From Brachycybe producta (taxonomy: Eukaryota; Arthropoda; Diplopoda; Playtdesmida; Andrognathidae): 64,000 bases of DNA. Below the pieces are notes generated by a model, which ran no database searches, had not been told where the DNA came from, and saw only the letters and a list, made by a program, of their open reading frames with translations. The stretch spans positions 18,053,842-18,117,841 of the forward strand of contig JAUPFP010000001.1 of NCBI GenBank assembly GCA_036925085.1. The letters run 5' to 3'. Position numbers and translations under genes: made by a program. How positions within the stretch are numbered: the first letter of the stretch is position 1; every line of letters starts with the position of its first letter. Positions 29,808 to 41,436 of this stretch are shown piece by piece.

Positions 29808-30362
29808 GTAAAACACTAGGCCTATCAGTTTTTTTTTAAGATTTTCAAATAAGGCATGCTTTACACTGCAAATATATAATTAATCTTTCTACTGTGTGCG
29901 TGCAAAATACAATGACATAAGTAAATAAGTTGGTAAAACAAAATTGAGTTTGGCTTCCAGTACGAGCAAAGCAACCTTCAATCATGGTTAATGTAAACAA
30001 GTTACCTTTGTACTTATTTCTATTGTTGATATTGTCTTTCTCGTAACGAACATGTTTTGATTAAACAATGTTTGGACGTGTGTAATTATATCAATACTTT
30101 ATTCCTATTTTATTAAGGTGGGGGTACAGAAATATAACTAGTTCTCATGAAATTCACGTAGATGGCATTGCAGTAAATTGTAAAAATAACGGAATTCAGT
30201 GTCTAAACATAACCTTCATCTATGAAATTGTTAAATAGTAGAGGACTATGGTATAAATCTACATTATGTTGTAAATTGTATGGTTATATATCATTAAAAC
30301 GTTAAGAGTTAGCATGTTTGATTTTTCTGGTAGTGAGTGCATACTAAAATATCATTGACTCC
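29808..30362. other. Probable intron, nothing recognised
   Basis: AT-rich sequence downstream of the exon's donor site. No open frame or repeat of note. Confidence 0.4.
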
Positions 30363-30365
30363 TAA

Positions 30366-30839
30366 AGCCGGTATTACACTAGCAACTTTTAATGCAATAA
30401 AATGTGCAATGTAACATTGAACGAATTCCCGATTTCATGACTTTCGGTTTATGAACTTCCTGTTAGTTGATCACAATATGGACACAAACCAAGGGGGCAG
30501 ACATTGAAGAAAAGCATGTACGATTTTCACTAAGATTCACAGCAGATCGTGTTGATGGAACGTCATTTTACTTTTTAGCTGCATTTTACTGGATATCCAG
30601 AATAGAATTGAAATTTTAAAAGTCAGTAAAACGCGGATTAAAAATAAAATGGCTTCTGATACCGTACGATATTCACCCGAATGTCGGCCCCTTGACGTAA
30701 ACGAAGTTTTGAAAACTTGATTGGCAACTAGGTTGCATAGTGTGATATAGAAGTTTATTACAAAGTTCTAGTTGCAAGTCACATCACAGGTTGCATTGCA
30801 AGTTGAATTGCATTGGAGGTTGCTAGTGTAACACAGGCT
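30366..30839. mobile_element. MITE with 3-bp TAA duplication (PIF/Harbinger-like), interrupted by E2
   Basis: The left terminus AGCCGGTATTACACTAGCAAC (from 30366) is the inverse of the right terminus gttgctagtgtaacacaggct. The right end is interrupted by E2's 4-bp duplication, so the final GGCT recurs at 49096-49099. TAA lies on both sides (30363-30365 and 49100-49102). A 3-bp TAA duplication is characteristic of PIF/Harbinger elements. About 0.47 kb, no coding capacity. Confidence 0.6.
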
Positions 30840-31525
30840 TGTGAGCTTTTGACATCAACCAATATTTTATTACCAACCTTTAGATGACATTTTCTACTTT
30901 TCGTTTCTTCTCTGAGCAGTATGACACCTGCACAGAGAAGATCCGAGCTGTAGAGAGAGCTGGATGGAGATAGATTGTAGTCACTCTTCTGCATGGGGGT
31001 GAAATCGATGCAGGAGAGTGGCGGCCATCTCTCTCTCTTCCGGTTGATGCTGATATACATCTTCTCCATCGGTATTCCGACTAGAGAAGATGTTGTAGCT
31101 GCTGAGAATCGTATAGCTCCTGCCCTATGAAACCTCCGGCCTCTGAAGAGAAGTTATTTACATAAACATAGAGACAACGCTACTTCTTGTTACAACACTT
31201 TTATTCATTCCTTGTAAGAAGTACAGATACAAGGGTGAATAGTAATATACTAACTGGAAATCCTCAGGCCCATGATTTGGAATGTATCGCAAAAACAGGC
31301 AAAGGAAAGAACTACTGAACAAAGAGGAACATGGTCCTTTTATACCTTGGACCTGTGTACACCTGCGAGGTGTAACCAGGTCCAAGTGACCATGGTCCTT
31401 TATGTATCAATCCGCCGCTTGTGCATGAGTCAGAAAGGTGAGTCAGAGAGGAGGGAGGGACGGTTGAGAGTTGTTTACCCCCCAGGCTATGGTTTTGGCG
31501 GGATCACGATTTACAGGGTGTTACA
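30840..31525 (-). repeat. E2 3' LTR
   Basis: 686 bp, TGTGAGCTTTTGACATCAAC to TTTACAGGGTGTTACA. A minus-strand AATAAA lies at 31200-31205. Confidence 0.9.
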
Positions 31526-31540
31526 TACCCTCCAACTTTG
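31526..31540 (-). promoter_or_regulatory. E2 polypurine tract
   Basis: Minus strand AAAGTTGGAGGGTA next to the 3' LTR; it resembles the AAGTTGAGAGGAT tract of E1 and E3. Confidence 0.55.
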
Positions 31541-32054
31541 CTCGTACTCCAGCCAAGGGTGGAAGGTTTTCAAGTTACGCAGCGGGGGGACATGGGTGGC
31601 TGAGGACTTACCGTGTACAAAGGTGGTTATGGAAAGGCACTGGCACCGAAGTGTCAGCGCCCTTTAAAAATTGAAAAAGGCTGAAAACATAAAACAAAGT
31701 TAATTAATGCTCGCTGAGTGGCGAGCCGCTATTGAAATCTAAAAAGAAAAGAACAGTTGCAACGTATTTTATTTTTTTATAAATTTTTCGATACTGCCAC
31801 CCGGATGGGTGGCAACCACATGAGTACATGTGGCGCGCAGCTATCCCTGCTGCGGAGGGTGGGGAGGATCCTGGGTCCATGAACCGTACGGGGGGGTAAT
31901 CCCGCCGGACCTGGCCTCATTGGTAGCTGGATGCGGCAGACAGCCATTGTCCCTGGTCGTCAGGTAGATCCCGGTGGAAGATATTGAAGATGTCCCGGTC
32001 CCCGATAATCTTACGGGAGGACCGCTTGTTGTACAGCGTAGCCCAAGCGGCGTC
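31541..32054 (-). other. E2 region after ORF3
   Basis: The ORF3 reading frame stays open for 45 more codons past its TAG (DAAWATLYNKRSSRK.., to 31918), so the ORF may once have been longer. The remainder to the polypurine tract is non-coding. Confidence 0.4.
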
Positions 32055-34094
32055 CTATAAGATGGCGATTCGGTAACGAGGATCCGGTTCCGGAATGTAG
32101 TGACGACTGGTGCGGAACGTCTGTCCAGCTGGCAGTCCAAAGACGGAGTTGACGAAAGCTCCCAAAAGGGCTTCCGTGGCTTCATCGATGGCATCTCCGG
32201 CGAAACTGATGGTTTCAACAATCCGTCTTCTTGGGAAGACGATGGTGACGAGGACACTTGTTAGGCGGGAGAGTCCCACGACATATCGCTCCCGGGGAGG
32301 GAGGTCCAGACGGGGGAACCCTTCCTCCAAAGAGAAGTGTCCTACGTAAAGGGTGTTGGCAGAGCGCACTTCGCGCTGCCAAGTGACCCACCGATTGTTG
32401 AGCAACCTCTCGCCGGAGGTGGCTGCACGGAACGGATGATCCAGCGGTAACCGCCCCAGAGTAGCCCCGGCATGGGGTACAGTGGGCGGTGCGGCTGGTC
32501 GGGCTGGTGTTGGAGCCGCAGGTTCCAGAGAAACTGATGCGCCCACGATAGGCCTGGCATGGCGCAAGGCGGACCGGGCCATATCGCGGGCCCGCTGACG
32601 TAGTCGCTTCGATGCTGACTTCCTGCTCAGCGCCTCCAGTGGCTTGGCACTTCCTGGTGCACGGCCCAGTGCTTCCATGGGGTCGCCTCCCTGTTGCATG
32701 ACGTCTTGCAGAAGGTTTGTGATGGCCTTCTGTTTTTTCAAGAACGCGGCACGCTCGGCGGAAGGTGGCGGCATCAAAGGTGTAGGCGCAGGTCGTCCAG
32801 AAGGGTGGCCCGGAGGTGGCGGAGGAGGAGAGCGATGCGGGACCCGATTAGGTGGGCCCCGAGTTTCATAGCGATGGTCGCGGTCCAGTCGGACTCGGTG
32901 ATCCTGTAGATCTTGCCTGACCCTTGGGTCGAAGTTATTACGCGGCGGGAGGCCGCGTCCAGAGGAACCACGTTGTTCCTGCTGACTTCTTCCGTCGGGT
33001 CGGCGTCGGGGCGAAAGATGGGAACCACGTGGCGAAGAGCGACGTGGCTGTGGCCGTTGAAGAGAGTCTCGAGAAGAGTGGTGGCCCCTGTAGGACTGTT
33101 GAGGCTCCTTGGGGCGAGCCCCAGTGGAAACCTGAACACGAACAGGTTGGGGGACCACCACTATGGAAGGTAACTTTGGAGTCGGAGTTGGTGTGGCGGC
33201 CTCGCTGCGTGGAGGCGTGGCACATCGGGAGGTTGGTGGTGACGATAATGGTGTATGAGGAGGAGGCGGCGGAGTGATTGACGGCACCGGTGAGCAGTGT
33301 TGGAAAGGCTCTGGTGGCGTTATGGGTGGAGAAGGAGATGTGGAGAGGCCAGTTGTCAGGGTTGCTGGCGAGTCGGAGGATGGAGATGATGACGTAGCTG
33401 ACGACGTAACTCGGGCGGCTTCTTGGAGTCGGGCCTCGATTCGCAGGAGCTCCTCCTTCGGGAGTCGCGCCGTACACGGTAAGCCCAGCTCGACAAGGCG
33501 GGCGCAAACCGCACGGAGGTACGCCAGATTGTCCTCCCCTTCCTTCTTATCTCTGGCTGCCCGACGAAGAGCAGCCTCCTTCTGCAGCTCCAAGTGGAGG
33601 TCTTCGAGGGGGGAGGGCACAGATCCACCTCCCCCACGCTTCCCTCTTGCTTCAGCTCCACCCGGAATGGGTTGACCAGGCGCGATGCTATCGCGGAACG
33701 CCTGGTTAACCCCCCATGCCATGATGTTGATATCGATGCGGTCTTCCCGCTCCTCCCAGTAGTGTTTTGATGTCGTGACGTCGAAGGGGACGATGCTGCT
33801 TGGAGCAGCAGGCTTCCCTTCGCGCCCGACATTGGCAGGTCGCTTGAAGCTTGCTTTTAGGCGCTTCTCCCCACGCCGGTGAAAATTCTCCGGTTCGGAG
33901 GAGGTGCGGCGCCTATCTATTATGTTTGGCGACTCTCTTCTTGTTGTGGGCGCACTGGCGGCGCCCGCCTTTTGTAGCTGGCAGGTAGATTGAGAGAGGG
34001 GTTCAGCGGTCCCCGCCGTTCCACTCTCCGTCTCATCTTCACTAGAAGAGGCAGACATCATTCTGCCTCCTCTCCATGAGCCTCTACCTGGCAT
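32055..34094 (-). CDS. E2 ORF3: accessory protein with LNNR-WQ domain (679 aa)
   Basis: Intact from ATG to stop. The N-terminal ~90 residues are acidic/basic and disordered. A conserved segment at about 110-160 holds EDRIDINIMAWG, FRDSIAPGQPIPGGAEAR, followed by a charged coiled-coil-like stretch (KEAALRRAARDKK). The middle ~250 residues are Pro/Ser/Arg-rich. The C-terminal ~120 residues form the LNNR-WQ domain: LNNRWVTWQ (about 32370-32400), Y and G at fixed spacing, RYVVGLSRLTSVLVTIVFP, ending FVNSVFGLP. There is no signal peptide or membrane segment, so it is not envelope-like. The N-terminal segment is shared with E4, the C-terminal domain with E1, E3 and E4. Function unknown. Confidence 0.75.
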   Translation of the reverse strand: MPGRGSWRGGRMMSASSSEDETESGTAGTAEPLSQSTCQLQKAGAASAPTTRRESPNIIDRRRTSSEPENFHRRGEKRLKASFKRPANVGREGKPAAPSSIVPFDVTTSKHYWEEREDRIDINIMAWGVNQAFRDSIAPGQPIPGGAEARGKRGGGGSVPSPLEDLHLELQKEAALRRAARDKKEGEDNLAYLRAVCARLVELGLPCTARLPKEELLRIEARLQEAARVTSSATSSSPSSDSPATLTTGLSTSPSPPITPPEPFQHCSPVPSITPPPPPHTPLSSPPTSRCATPPRSEAATPTPTPKLPSIVVVPQPVRVQVSTGARPKEPQQSYRGHHSSRDSLQRPQPRRSSPRGSHLSPRRRPDGRSQQEQRGSSGRGLPPRNNFDPRVRQDLQDHRVRLDRDHRYETRGPPNRVPHRSPPPPPPGHPSGRPAPTPLMPPPSAERAAFLKKQKAITNLLQDVMQQGGDPMEALGRAPGSAKPLEALSRKSASKRLRQRARDMARSALRHARPIVGASVSLEPAAPTPARPAAPPTVPHAGATLGRLPLDHPFRAATSGERLLNNRWVTWQREVRSANTLYVGHFSLEEGFPRLDLPPRERYVVGLSRLTSVLVTIVFPRRRIVETISFAGDAIDEATEALLGAFVNSVFGLPAGQTFRTSRHYIPEPDPRYRIAIL

Positions 34095-35595
34095 ATTTTC
34101 TTAAGAGTTTAAAAGTTCTTACTTTTTCAAAAGTCCCGCTGCTGGTGGTTACTTCCAAATAATAACAGAAATCGGTCCCCGATCACTCTGTTATTATTTC
34201 AAGAGGTCCAAAGAGTTCTGAAGGCCTGATGCACTGCACGTGAGTTCAAAGGCTTGAAGGTGGCACTCAAGCTTTTGATTAACAACAAAAACTGATGAAG
34301 TCCGAAATTAGAATTTGGAACTTGGCACAAAAAGGACTTGAAGATTTGAAGAATCGAAGGTGAATATAATTGAGATGACAGGATGAATAAAACGAGTGCT
34401 TCTTTGAAGAGAGCAAATCGAGTGGTAATTGACCAAGTTTTGGTCACTTTTCTTTTTTTTTAATTTTAAAAGTTAGAAGGGCCGGCCCCTTTTAGAATAA
34501 GACACCTTACTCTAATTGGTTTCTTCACGACTTTATTTATTGGGGGTGGGGGTTGTCCCACCGACATTAGATGTGAGAGGTGTTGATCTAATTCTTATCA
34601 GAGTCCGTCCTGTTTATTATTTTTAGATAAACAAAAGGACTAAGGAATCTCGAGGGAGAAGGGCCGTTATTTTATTTCACACCGAGGTGTGAAGTTGCCC
34701 ATTAACTTTCTCCCCTTCTTTCCCTTAATGCCTTTTTTTGGAAAGAATAGGTCAGCAAGGTTACTAATGTACCTTGCTGTTTGTTATTATTTTTAGGGGG
34801 GAGTGGGACAGGAGTTGGTGTCCCACAATTCGATCTTAATTGAGAGGGTGACAGGTTCTTCAATTTTATTTTTTAATTGAAGGTGTCCGCTCTCACAAAA
34901 TCTTCAAAACTGATTTTCTTCCTTTTTTATTTGTTTATGGCCAGCAGTTTTTGTTGTTTGTTTTTTTTTCTTTGAAGTCCCAGTGCATTGGTCTGGCCCC
35001 CAGAGCAATTGTCTCTTTGAAGTTTCTATCCTTCTACTGTCAACAGCATGGTCAATGACGTCCGTCCATAATAAAGGGGAGCACGGTGTTTTTCTTTTGC
35101 TGACCCTTTTATGGCTCTTGATTTTTCTTCTGAACGTCCTTGACTGGCCTTCGGCGTTTTTCCCAGGTGTACCACGTGGTTGACAGTTGTTTGTGAAGGC
35201 CACGTGGTTCCGGTGTAGTTTATTGCATGTTTGAAATGGTTGCCAATATGTAAATATTGGTGGCCATTTTGAAAAGTTTAGAAGTGTTTCAAAAAATTAA
35301 AGTTGTGTGAATTTTGTAGAGTTTTGGGAGTTATTTGAGAGTGTTTAGAGGGGTTGTTGATGCTGTGGGGTTGTTTATTCGTTGGGGGTTCCTTTTATCC
35401 CCTCCCCCACCTCTTGACAACTGTCCTCAGTTGTTTCTCAACACAACATCTCAAATTCCTCCCGCTCTTTTATTGTTGATATTTGATGGTTGCTGGTGTT
35501 TATTTCCATAGTCATGAAATAAACACTGGTGAATTATTGTTTTATTTTCGTCGCGTTTGGTTTCTTGACAGCGTGGGTGGCCGTTGCTTTCGTCG
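34095..35595 (-). other. E2 non-coding spacer in place of RT/integrase
   Basis: About 1.5 kb between gag-protease and ORF3, lower in GC than the flanking ORFs and with no long open frame on the minus strand. In an autonomous Gypsy element this position holds reverse transcriptase, RNase H and integrase. I see no residual motif of these, so it is a replacement or a heavily decayed remainder. Confidence 0.6.
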
Positions 35596-37977
35596 TCACT
35601 TACGGGGTGGAGTTTCGAGGTTTTCCTTAGAGGTGCTGGCAGATTTGCCAGGGGCCTCTACGGAAGTTTCTCCCAAAGCCCATCCGATGTGTGCTTCGAT
35701 GCATTTCTGTCGGAGTGTGGACTCGAAGAGGTCGTCCTCCACGTATACTTTATTTGTTGTCATGGACACAGCTAAGTGCAGAGCCCGGCCTAGATCTCGG
35801 CCTAAGATGGCTTCGTGCCGGCCGGTAATCACTAGTAAGTGCCCTCGCACAGCGTGGGGGCCCAGCTGGACCGTCGCGGCGAGTCGCCCCACCACGGTGA
35901 TCCGTTGGCCTCCCACACCCTGAATGTTGGGTGGGATTAACACAGGCTCGATTTCGAACTTGTGTTCCTGCGCGAGTTCAATGGTGATAACGCTGCCCGT
36001 AGCTCCGGTGTCCGCGAGCATTCGTATACTCTTTCCGTTGATCGTGACGGCGATGCGTGGGTTCTTGTCGCTGGCATCGTAGTCTCCGACTTCTTGAGGT
36101 GAGCAGCTGCTTACCAGCTGCTCATACACCGTTGTCATTAGTCTTCGGCAGCAGGAGTGGCCCTTCGTCGGCGATTGGGTTCCGGGAGCCATGATGGCTA
36201 TTGTTTTATTTTCACGGCACCCAATCTCCTTGGTGGATTGTTTAAGGACGTCGAGCGTGTCCTGGCAAACGATTAGCTCGTCCGGGGTCCATTTATGTGC
36301 AGGAGCCCGGTCGAGCACCTTGACTGGTATGTCCTCAGAGTCGTCAGAGCTGTCGTTGTCGGGTTTATCAGGAGTAGGTGCTCCGGCGGCCGAGTCTGCT
36401 GCTGGAAGAGGAATCCGGCGGATTTGTCCCGCCACTCGTATCAGAGCAAACTCAATGCCGTCTTCGGTGATGATATCCGTTTCAGGCACCTCTCCTTTGA
36501 TGTCATAGTCGGTAACCGGCTCCCCAAACTGCTTGATTGCAACCTTCTTCTTTGGTTGCCGACACTCACGGACGAAATGCCCCAATTTGCCACAATTATA
36601 ACACGTCGACTTACTCTTGTCGAACGTGCGAGTGGTCTCTGGTTGGGGGTCCGCTGCAGAGTGTCGGTTTGAATTGGTGGCAGCAGTCTGACTAGGCTTT
36701 TTATCATGCCTAGACCGGTGTGGTTTGTCTTTAGGGCTGGCGGCTGCCGCCGGCTCCTGGTCGGTCTTCGATGCTCCTTTACCCGACTGTGAATCAGCTG
36801 CGGGTTTTGGTTCCGTCGGCCATTTATCCAAGGACAGCAAGACCACCTCCATATTGAGGACGGCGTTTGCGAAGTCCTTGAACGACGTCGTAGATGCGTG
36901 ATGCGCGGCGTTCTGTATGGTGGGATGTAGAGCGCGGCGCAACTGGCTTATACGCAGCTGATCGTCAAGTTGCGGGTAAACTCGGTCGCCGAGTATCATA
37001 AACTCCCAGATGAAAGCTTGTGTACTCTCACCTTCCTTCTGGAGCATCTCTGTATACTTTTTCTCCAAGATGGCCAGTTCGTTCGGCTTCCCGAACGTAT
37101 CTACCATCTGTACTCTCAGTGCTGGCCAAGGAATGTCCTGAAGCTCATACCTCAGTTTACTCAGCCACGTACGGGCGGCCCCAGTGAAACACCCCGTGAT
37201 GTATTCCTCCTTGTGGTGGTTTTTCCAACCGTACAGGTGTGCCACTTCCTCGAAATCTTCCAGGAAGGGACGGAAACCTGTTAATCCGTTGAATTTTTGG
37301 ATTGAGTCGGCAGGGTGGCGACCGCTGTATTTCTTATTGAACTCTTCCACGGAGGGTTCTCTGGGGGTTGGTCGATAGATGCCATCCTGGACGTTTGGCA
37401 TTCCAGCCGGCATCAGACCTACCCCTTGCGGTGGAAAACGTGGCGCGTAAACTGAAGTGCCTTGTGTCGCTCCTTGGTGAGGCTGTTGTTCCGGGGGTGT
37501 CGAGCGGCGACCGCTACGTGCAACCCGGACAAGCGAGTGAGGAGAATCAGCACGTGTCGTAATCGGTATTTCCGCACGCTCATCTCTGTGACGCGGATCA
37601 TCTGACTGCCCTTGTTGTTGCCAGTCAGGATTACGCGGTAGATGACGTGTGTGCGGTGTGTAATGTTTTTCGTAACGATCGTGACGCTCTCTGTAGCCAA
37701 CATAGGGAGTTGAAGAGGCGTCCGAGTCATCGTCGCGAAGTCGGTGTGTGCGTGTTGTCCGCCGTGGTGTAGTCGGTCGATTCGGTTTGAATCGGTCGCC
37801 TATGAGCTGGGACATACGAGTCGAGAGTGCAGCCACTTGTTGTGACAGGTGGTCAAACTCGGCCCCAGTCGGCTGCGGCGGTGGTGTCACATCAGTAGTC
37901 ACGGGTACTTCCAACAGATCTTCGTGTGAACCCTGGTGATCAGACAGGGACCCCGTATTGTCGTGTGAGGCAGCCAT
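35596..37977 (-). CDS. gag: E2 Gag-protease (793 aa)
   Basis: The N-terminal ~220 residues are polar and disordered (RTTRTHRLRDDD and similar). A Gypsy capsid follows (QKFNGLTGFRPFLEDFEEV, TGAARTWLSKL, FGKPNELAILEKKY, ESTQAFIWEF; about residues 225-390). Then come a basic linker, one CCHC knuckle (CYNCGKLGHFVREC, near 36570-36605) and an acidic linker. A retropepsin follows with the active site LADTGATGSV (near 35990-36015), VGGQRITVVG and AILGRDLGRAL. Here gag and protease are one frame, unlike E1. The ORF then stops and no RT follows. It is intact, so particles and processing could be self-supplied, with RT and integrase needed in trans. Confidence 0.85.
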   Translation of the reverse strand: MAASHDNTGSLSDHQGSHEDLLEVPVTTDVTPPPQPTGAEFDHLSQQVAALSTRMSQLIGDRFKPNRPTTPRRTTRTHRLRDDDSDASSTPYVGYRERHDRYEKHYTPHTRHLPRNPDWQQQGQSDDPRHRDERAEIPITTRADSPHSLVRVARSGRRSTPPEQQPHQGATQGTSVYAPRFPPQGVGLMPAGMPNVQDGIYRPTPREPSVEEFNKKYSGRHPADSIQKFNGLTGFRPFLEDFEEVAHLYGWKNHHKEEYITGCFTGAARTWLSKLRYELQDIPWPALRVQMVDTFGKPNELAILEKKYTEMLQKEGESTQAFIWEFMILGDRVYPQLDDQLRISQLRRALHPTIQNAAHHASTTSFKDFANAVLNMEVVLLSLDKWPTEPKPAADSQSGKGASKTDQEPAAAASPKDKPHRSRHDKKPSQTAATNSNRHSAADPQPETTRTFDKSKSTCYNCGKLGHFVRECRQPKKKVAIKQFGEPVTDYDIKGEVPETDIITEDGIEFALIRVAGQIRRIPLPAADSAAGAPTPDKPDNDSSDDSEDIPVKVLDRAPAHKWTPDELIVCQDTLDVLKQSTKEIGCRENKTIAIMAPGTQSPTKGHSCCRRLMTTVYEQLVSSCSPQEVGDYDASDKNPRIAVTINGKSIRMLADTGATGSVITIELAQEHKFEIEPVLIPPNIQGVGGQRITVVGRLAATVQLGPHAVRGHLLVITGRHEAILGRDLGRALHLAVSMTTNKVYVEDDLFESTLRQKCIEAHIGWALGETSVEAPGKSASTSKENLETPPRK

Positions 37978-39960
37978 GATTAATGATGTGGCTTGTGTAA
38001 TGTGAATGTGCGGTGATGAACGAGTCCGGCGAAGTCCAAGTCGTTGTGTGCAGCTCCGAGGGTTCTCGAGTACACTCTGAGCTATACTTTCGGGTTCCAG
38101 TATGATGGGACTCGTTCAGTTCGTGAAGTTGTAGGTCGGTGATGTCACTGTGCGTTGGTAATTTAGTGCTTGTCAGCAACCGACACTATCGTACTCTTAT
38201 ACACTGAGTAACGATAGATTACCTAAGCTTGTGACGTGTATAACGAAGTGGCCGTTCACTCCGTTAGTGTGGTGATGGTTGTATCGTATTGATCGTGTCC
38301 TCAGTTGGGCGTGTGACGAGTTTTGGTTCCCAACTGGTGTAGCATCGTGAGTTCTCTATTGAGTGTCAGATTTTAGAAGGATCTCTCTCGACACGTGGTA
38401 TTTGGCGACCACGTGGAGGTTGCGAGAATTCCAAAAAGCCTCAATAGAGAAACAGCAGATGTACAATACAATCCCGAGCGTGGTACACCACCCAATCAAG
38501 ATTGCACTGCGGAAAGTGAATTAGAAATGAAAGTGTATTGCAGTTGCCTGACGAAGAGGCAAGCAATGAAGAGTAAAGCTAGAGCGCGGTGCCCGCACTT
38601 TTAGTTTTACTTGGAAACAAGAATGAAGAGTGTGTGTGTAAAGAACACACAAAGAGCAAAAAGTTCAAGATGGCTGAACTTTTTAAATGCACAAACAAAG
38701 GAGAAGTTCAAGATGGCTGAACTCTCCAAAGAAGCAAGAAAAGAAAGCTGTTTTACTTGAAAAGTTTAAAACTTAGGTGCGGTGCCCGCACATCAAAAGT
38801 TTTAATTTAGTTTTATTAAAAAAAGTAAAACAGTGTAGAAATTGAAGTGTGTTCAACAAGCTAAATGCTTGGTGAACCAGAAGAAATGTTCAGACTGTAG
38901 AAATTTTGAGTCCTCACTGCTGGATGGCTCTGGATGAAAAAGACAGAGTCAGTGCCCAGTGAGGGACTATGTTGAGTAGAATGAAGAAGTCCGTAGGTGG
39001 CGCTGTGGTGGCCACTTCCGGTCAGTTTATTGCAATGTCCAAAAATTGATGATTGAAAAGTTCCTCCGGGGCACGTTTTTATGGTGGCCAGGAGAAAGAC
39101 ACAAACAGAGAGAAAATTCAAAGGAAAAGAGAAGTTTTCTCTAACAAGAGGAACTCCGCCAGGGGGCGCGTGAGTGCAACCCTCTGGAAGAGAAGAGAAG
39201 AGAAGATAACACAAAAAGATGAGAGAAGGTACAACAATGAGTCACATGGAGCGAAAAACCGCTCCGTTGGCGCTTTTTGAAGAGTGTCCGGTCGATCCAA
39301 GATGGCGGCCGGGCTTCGGTGCTGTCCAATGGAGAAAGTTCATGTGATGATGCATTGAGGTGATGATGATGAAGAAATTGAAGAACATGACTTGGGACAT
39401 AGAGGGTCCCAAGGGAAACACAAGTGTAAAAACAAAGAACAAAGGAAAAGGGGGGACAAGAAAGTCCCACGTGGCTAGGAAAAGTGTGTTTTAAGCTTGT
39501 AAGCCCCCTAACAATGAAATAGAGTTAGGAAGAATCTTGCTTGAAAATTAAAGATGAAGAGTGAAGATAATAGGACATTTTAAAAGACACACACGTCATT
39601 TAAAAGCCTATTAATAGGTGGATAGATTAGTAGATGAGATTTGTTTGCTCATCTCATAATGAGACTGCAAACTCCTCTCGGAGAGTAAGAAGAATTTGTT
39701 TAAAGTGTTGCCCACGGAGTGTGGGTTTCACTTTGAAAATTAAAGAAGAACAAAGGTGAAAGTGGGTGATGATAATGGAAACATAAAATACAAAAACACG
39801 GACGGAAACACATGTGTCAAAGAACTACTACCAAGGTGTTGCCCACGTGCTTGATGGATGTCGATGCAGCAGTTCCTTTAACATGTGTCTCTAAGGACAG
39901 GACACAGAATCGCGCGGTCGACACGTGGTGTGTGTAGCCACAAGTCTCTTTCGCGATTCC
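37978..39960 (-). other. E2 5' leader, unique part
   Basis: About 2 kb before gag. It contains short AG-rich runs (gagaagagaagag near 39187), two copies of gttcaagatggctgaact (38664 and 38705) and no convincing ORF. Probably untranslated leader. Confidence 0.45.
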
Positions 39961-39964
39961 ACAA

Positions 39965-40330
39965 AAACGGTACCATGCGGTTGGCTTTGACGTGATCGAG
40001 GGCCTCCATACATGGTCCCAACATAAAAAGGCGCCACGCGGTTGGCTTTGACGCTATCGAGGGCCTCCATACGTGGTTCCAACACAAAGGACGCCGCGCG
40101 GTTGGCTTTGACGTGATCGAGGGCCTCCATACGCGGTTTTACAAACGGCGCCACGTGGTTGACTTTGACGCTATCGAGGGTCTCCACACGTGGTTCCAAC
40201 ACAAAGGACGCCGCGCGGTTGACTTTGACGTGATCGAGGGTCTCCATACGCGGTTTTACAGACAGGCGCCACGCGGTTGACTTTGACGCTATCGAGGGTC
40301 TCCATACGTGGCTCCAACATAAAAAAGGAC
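39965..40330 (-). repeat. E2 leader array: six ~60-bp units coding 20-aa repeats
   Basis: Units with the core gcggttg(g/a)ctttgacg begin at 39974, 40037, 40097, 40154, 40214 and 40272, spaced 63, 60, 57, 60 and 58 bp. Two alternating subtypes exist (gacgtgatcgag with cgcggttttac; gacgctatcgag with gtggttccaacac). On the minus strand a 118-codon frame (40247-39891) reads as four tandem units of the type ME(T/A)LD(H/S)VK(V/A)NR. Either a repeated leader signal or a repetitive small protein. Confidence 0.6.
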
Positions 40331-40415
40331 GGACGAAGCCTCGTGAGGCACAATCACGAGACTTAGGACAAAGGACGGCTTCTGTTTACAGGTCGGAGAA
40401 GGCAGATGGAGCTAT

Positions 40416-40434
40416 ACCCCGCACCTCCACCAAA
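40416..40434 (-). promoter_or_regulatory. E2 primer-binding site
   Basis: Minus strand TTTGGTGGAGGTGCGGGGTA directly after the 5' LTR, identical to that of E4. Confidence 0.6.
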
Positions 40435-40639
40435 TGTGAGCTTTTGACATCAACCAATATTTTATTACCAACCTTTAGATGACATTTTCTACTTTTCGTT
40501 TCTTCTCTGAGCAGTATGACACCTGCACAGAGAAGATCCGAGCTGTAGAGAGAGCTGGATGGAGATAGATTGTAGTCACTCTTCTGCATGGGGGTGAAAT
40601 CGATGCAGGAGAGTGGCGGCCATCTCTCTCTCTTCCGGT
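40435..40639 (-). repeat. E2 5' LTR, left piece
   Basis: First 205 bp of the right-hand LTR, up to the CGGT target duplication of E3. Identical in layout to 30840-31044. Confidence 0.9.
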
Positions 40640-41436
40640 TGTGGCAACCTGGTCTGCTCAATCAAATTTTTTATTGAGCAGACCAACTCCCTATGGTGAT
40701 CTGCCTGGCAGCATATAGTAGGCTGTTGGGTCGGACGCCATTTTGGTGCCAGCAGACCTCTCACCATTGAAGTCAATGGGTGAGAGGTCAGAAGTGACCA
40801 CTGTCCCCTCCAGGTGGAGTTGCCTGGAGGTTTCTTTGGCTTGGTCAGCCAATGAATCTGGGCAGTGTGTTGTAGGGAATTGACCAGACATCATCTTTGC
40901 TGGAGGCCAGGGTGGCCTCCATTATCCTTTGTTTGGATTTGTTTGGTGTTTCTCTGTGGTTTTGTTTCCATGGAGGCTTGGCTGGTGGATTGCACCAGCC
41001 AAGTTGTGTGGATAATCTTTATTACTACCACTGCATCTTTTATTTGCATAATTAACAGTAAGTGTTAATAAACATCTCTTTTATTTTAACCTTACTCTGG
41101 TGTTGTGTACCTTATTGGGAAGTACCGCGGGGAGGGTGGGGAAATCTACGGGTTTTCACCGTCTCTTTCCGGCCTATTGTCGGCCGGTACTTGCGTCGGC
41201 TCGCGGTGAGAGAGGTCTCACCGCGATATTCTTGTTGTGGCGGCGGATCGTCCGTCGTGTCTGGCAAGGGAGACTCCGTGGGAGTCGACGTGTCCCCAAG
41301 GCTACCGTGCAGAGGACTGCTACGGGTACGATCCCGTCCCCGTAATCGGAGTCTGCAGCCGGGTAAGTTTTGTTGGTTCATTCTAACCGTACAAAGTTTG
41401 CCCGAGGTGTTGTGACGGACCAGTCGGGTCGTTACA
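40640..41436 (+). repeat. E3 5' LTR
   Basis: TGTGGCAACCTGGTCTGCTC to CGGGTCGTTACA, with AATAAA at 41067-41072. Homologous throughout to the solo LTR at 1484-2269. Confidence 0.92.

Noticed and set aside
32055..34094. E2 ORF3 as a retroviral envelope gene
   Set aside because: No signal peptide, membrane segment, furin-like site or fusion-peptide-like stretch; highly basic and Pro-rich instead.
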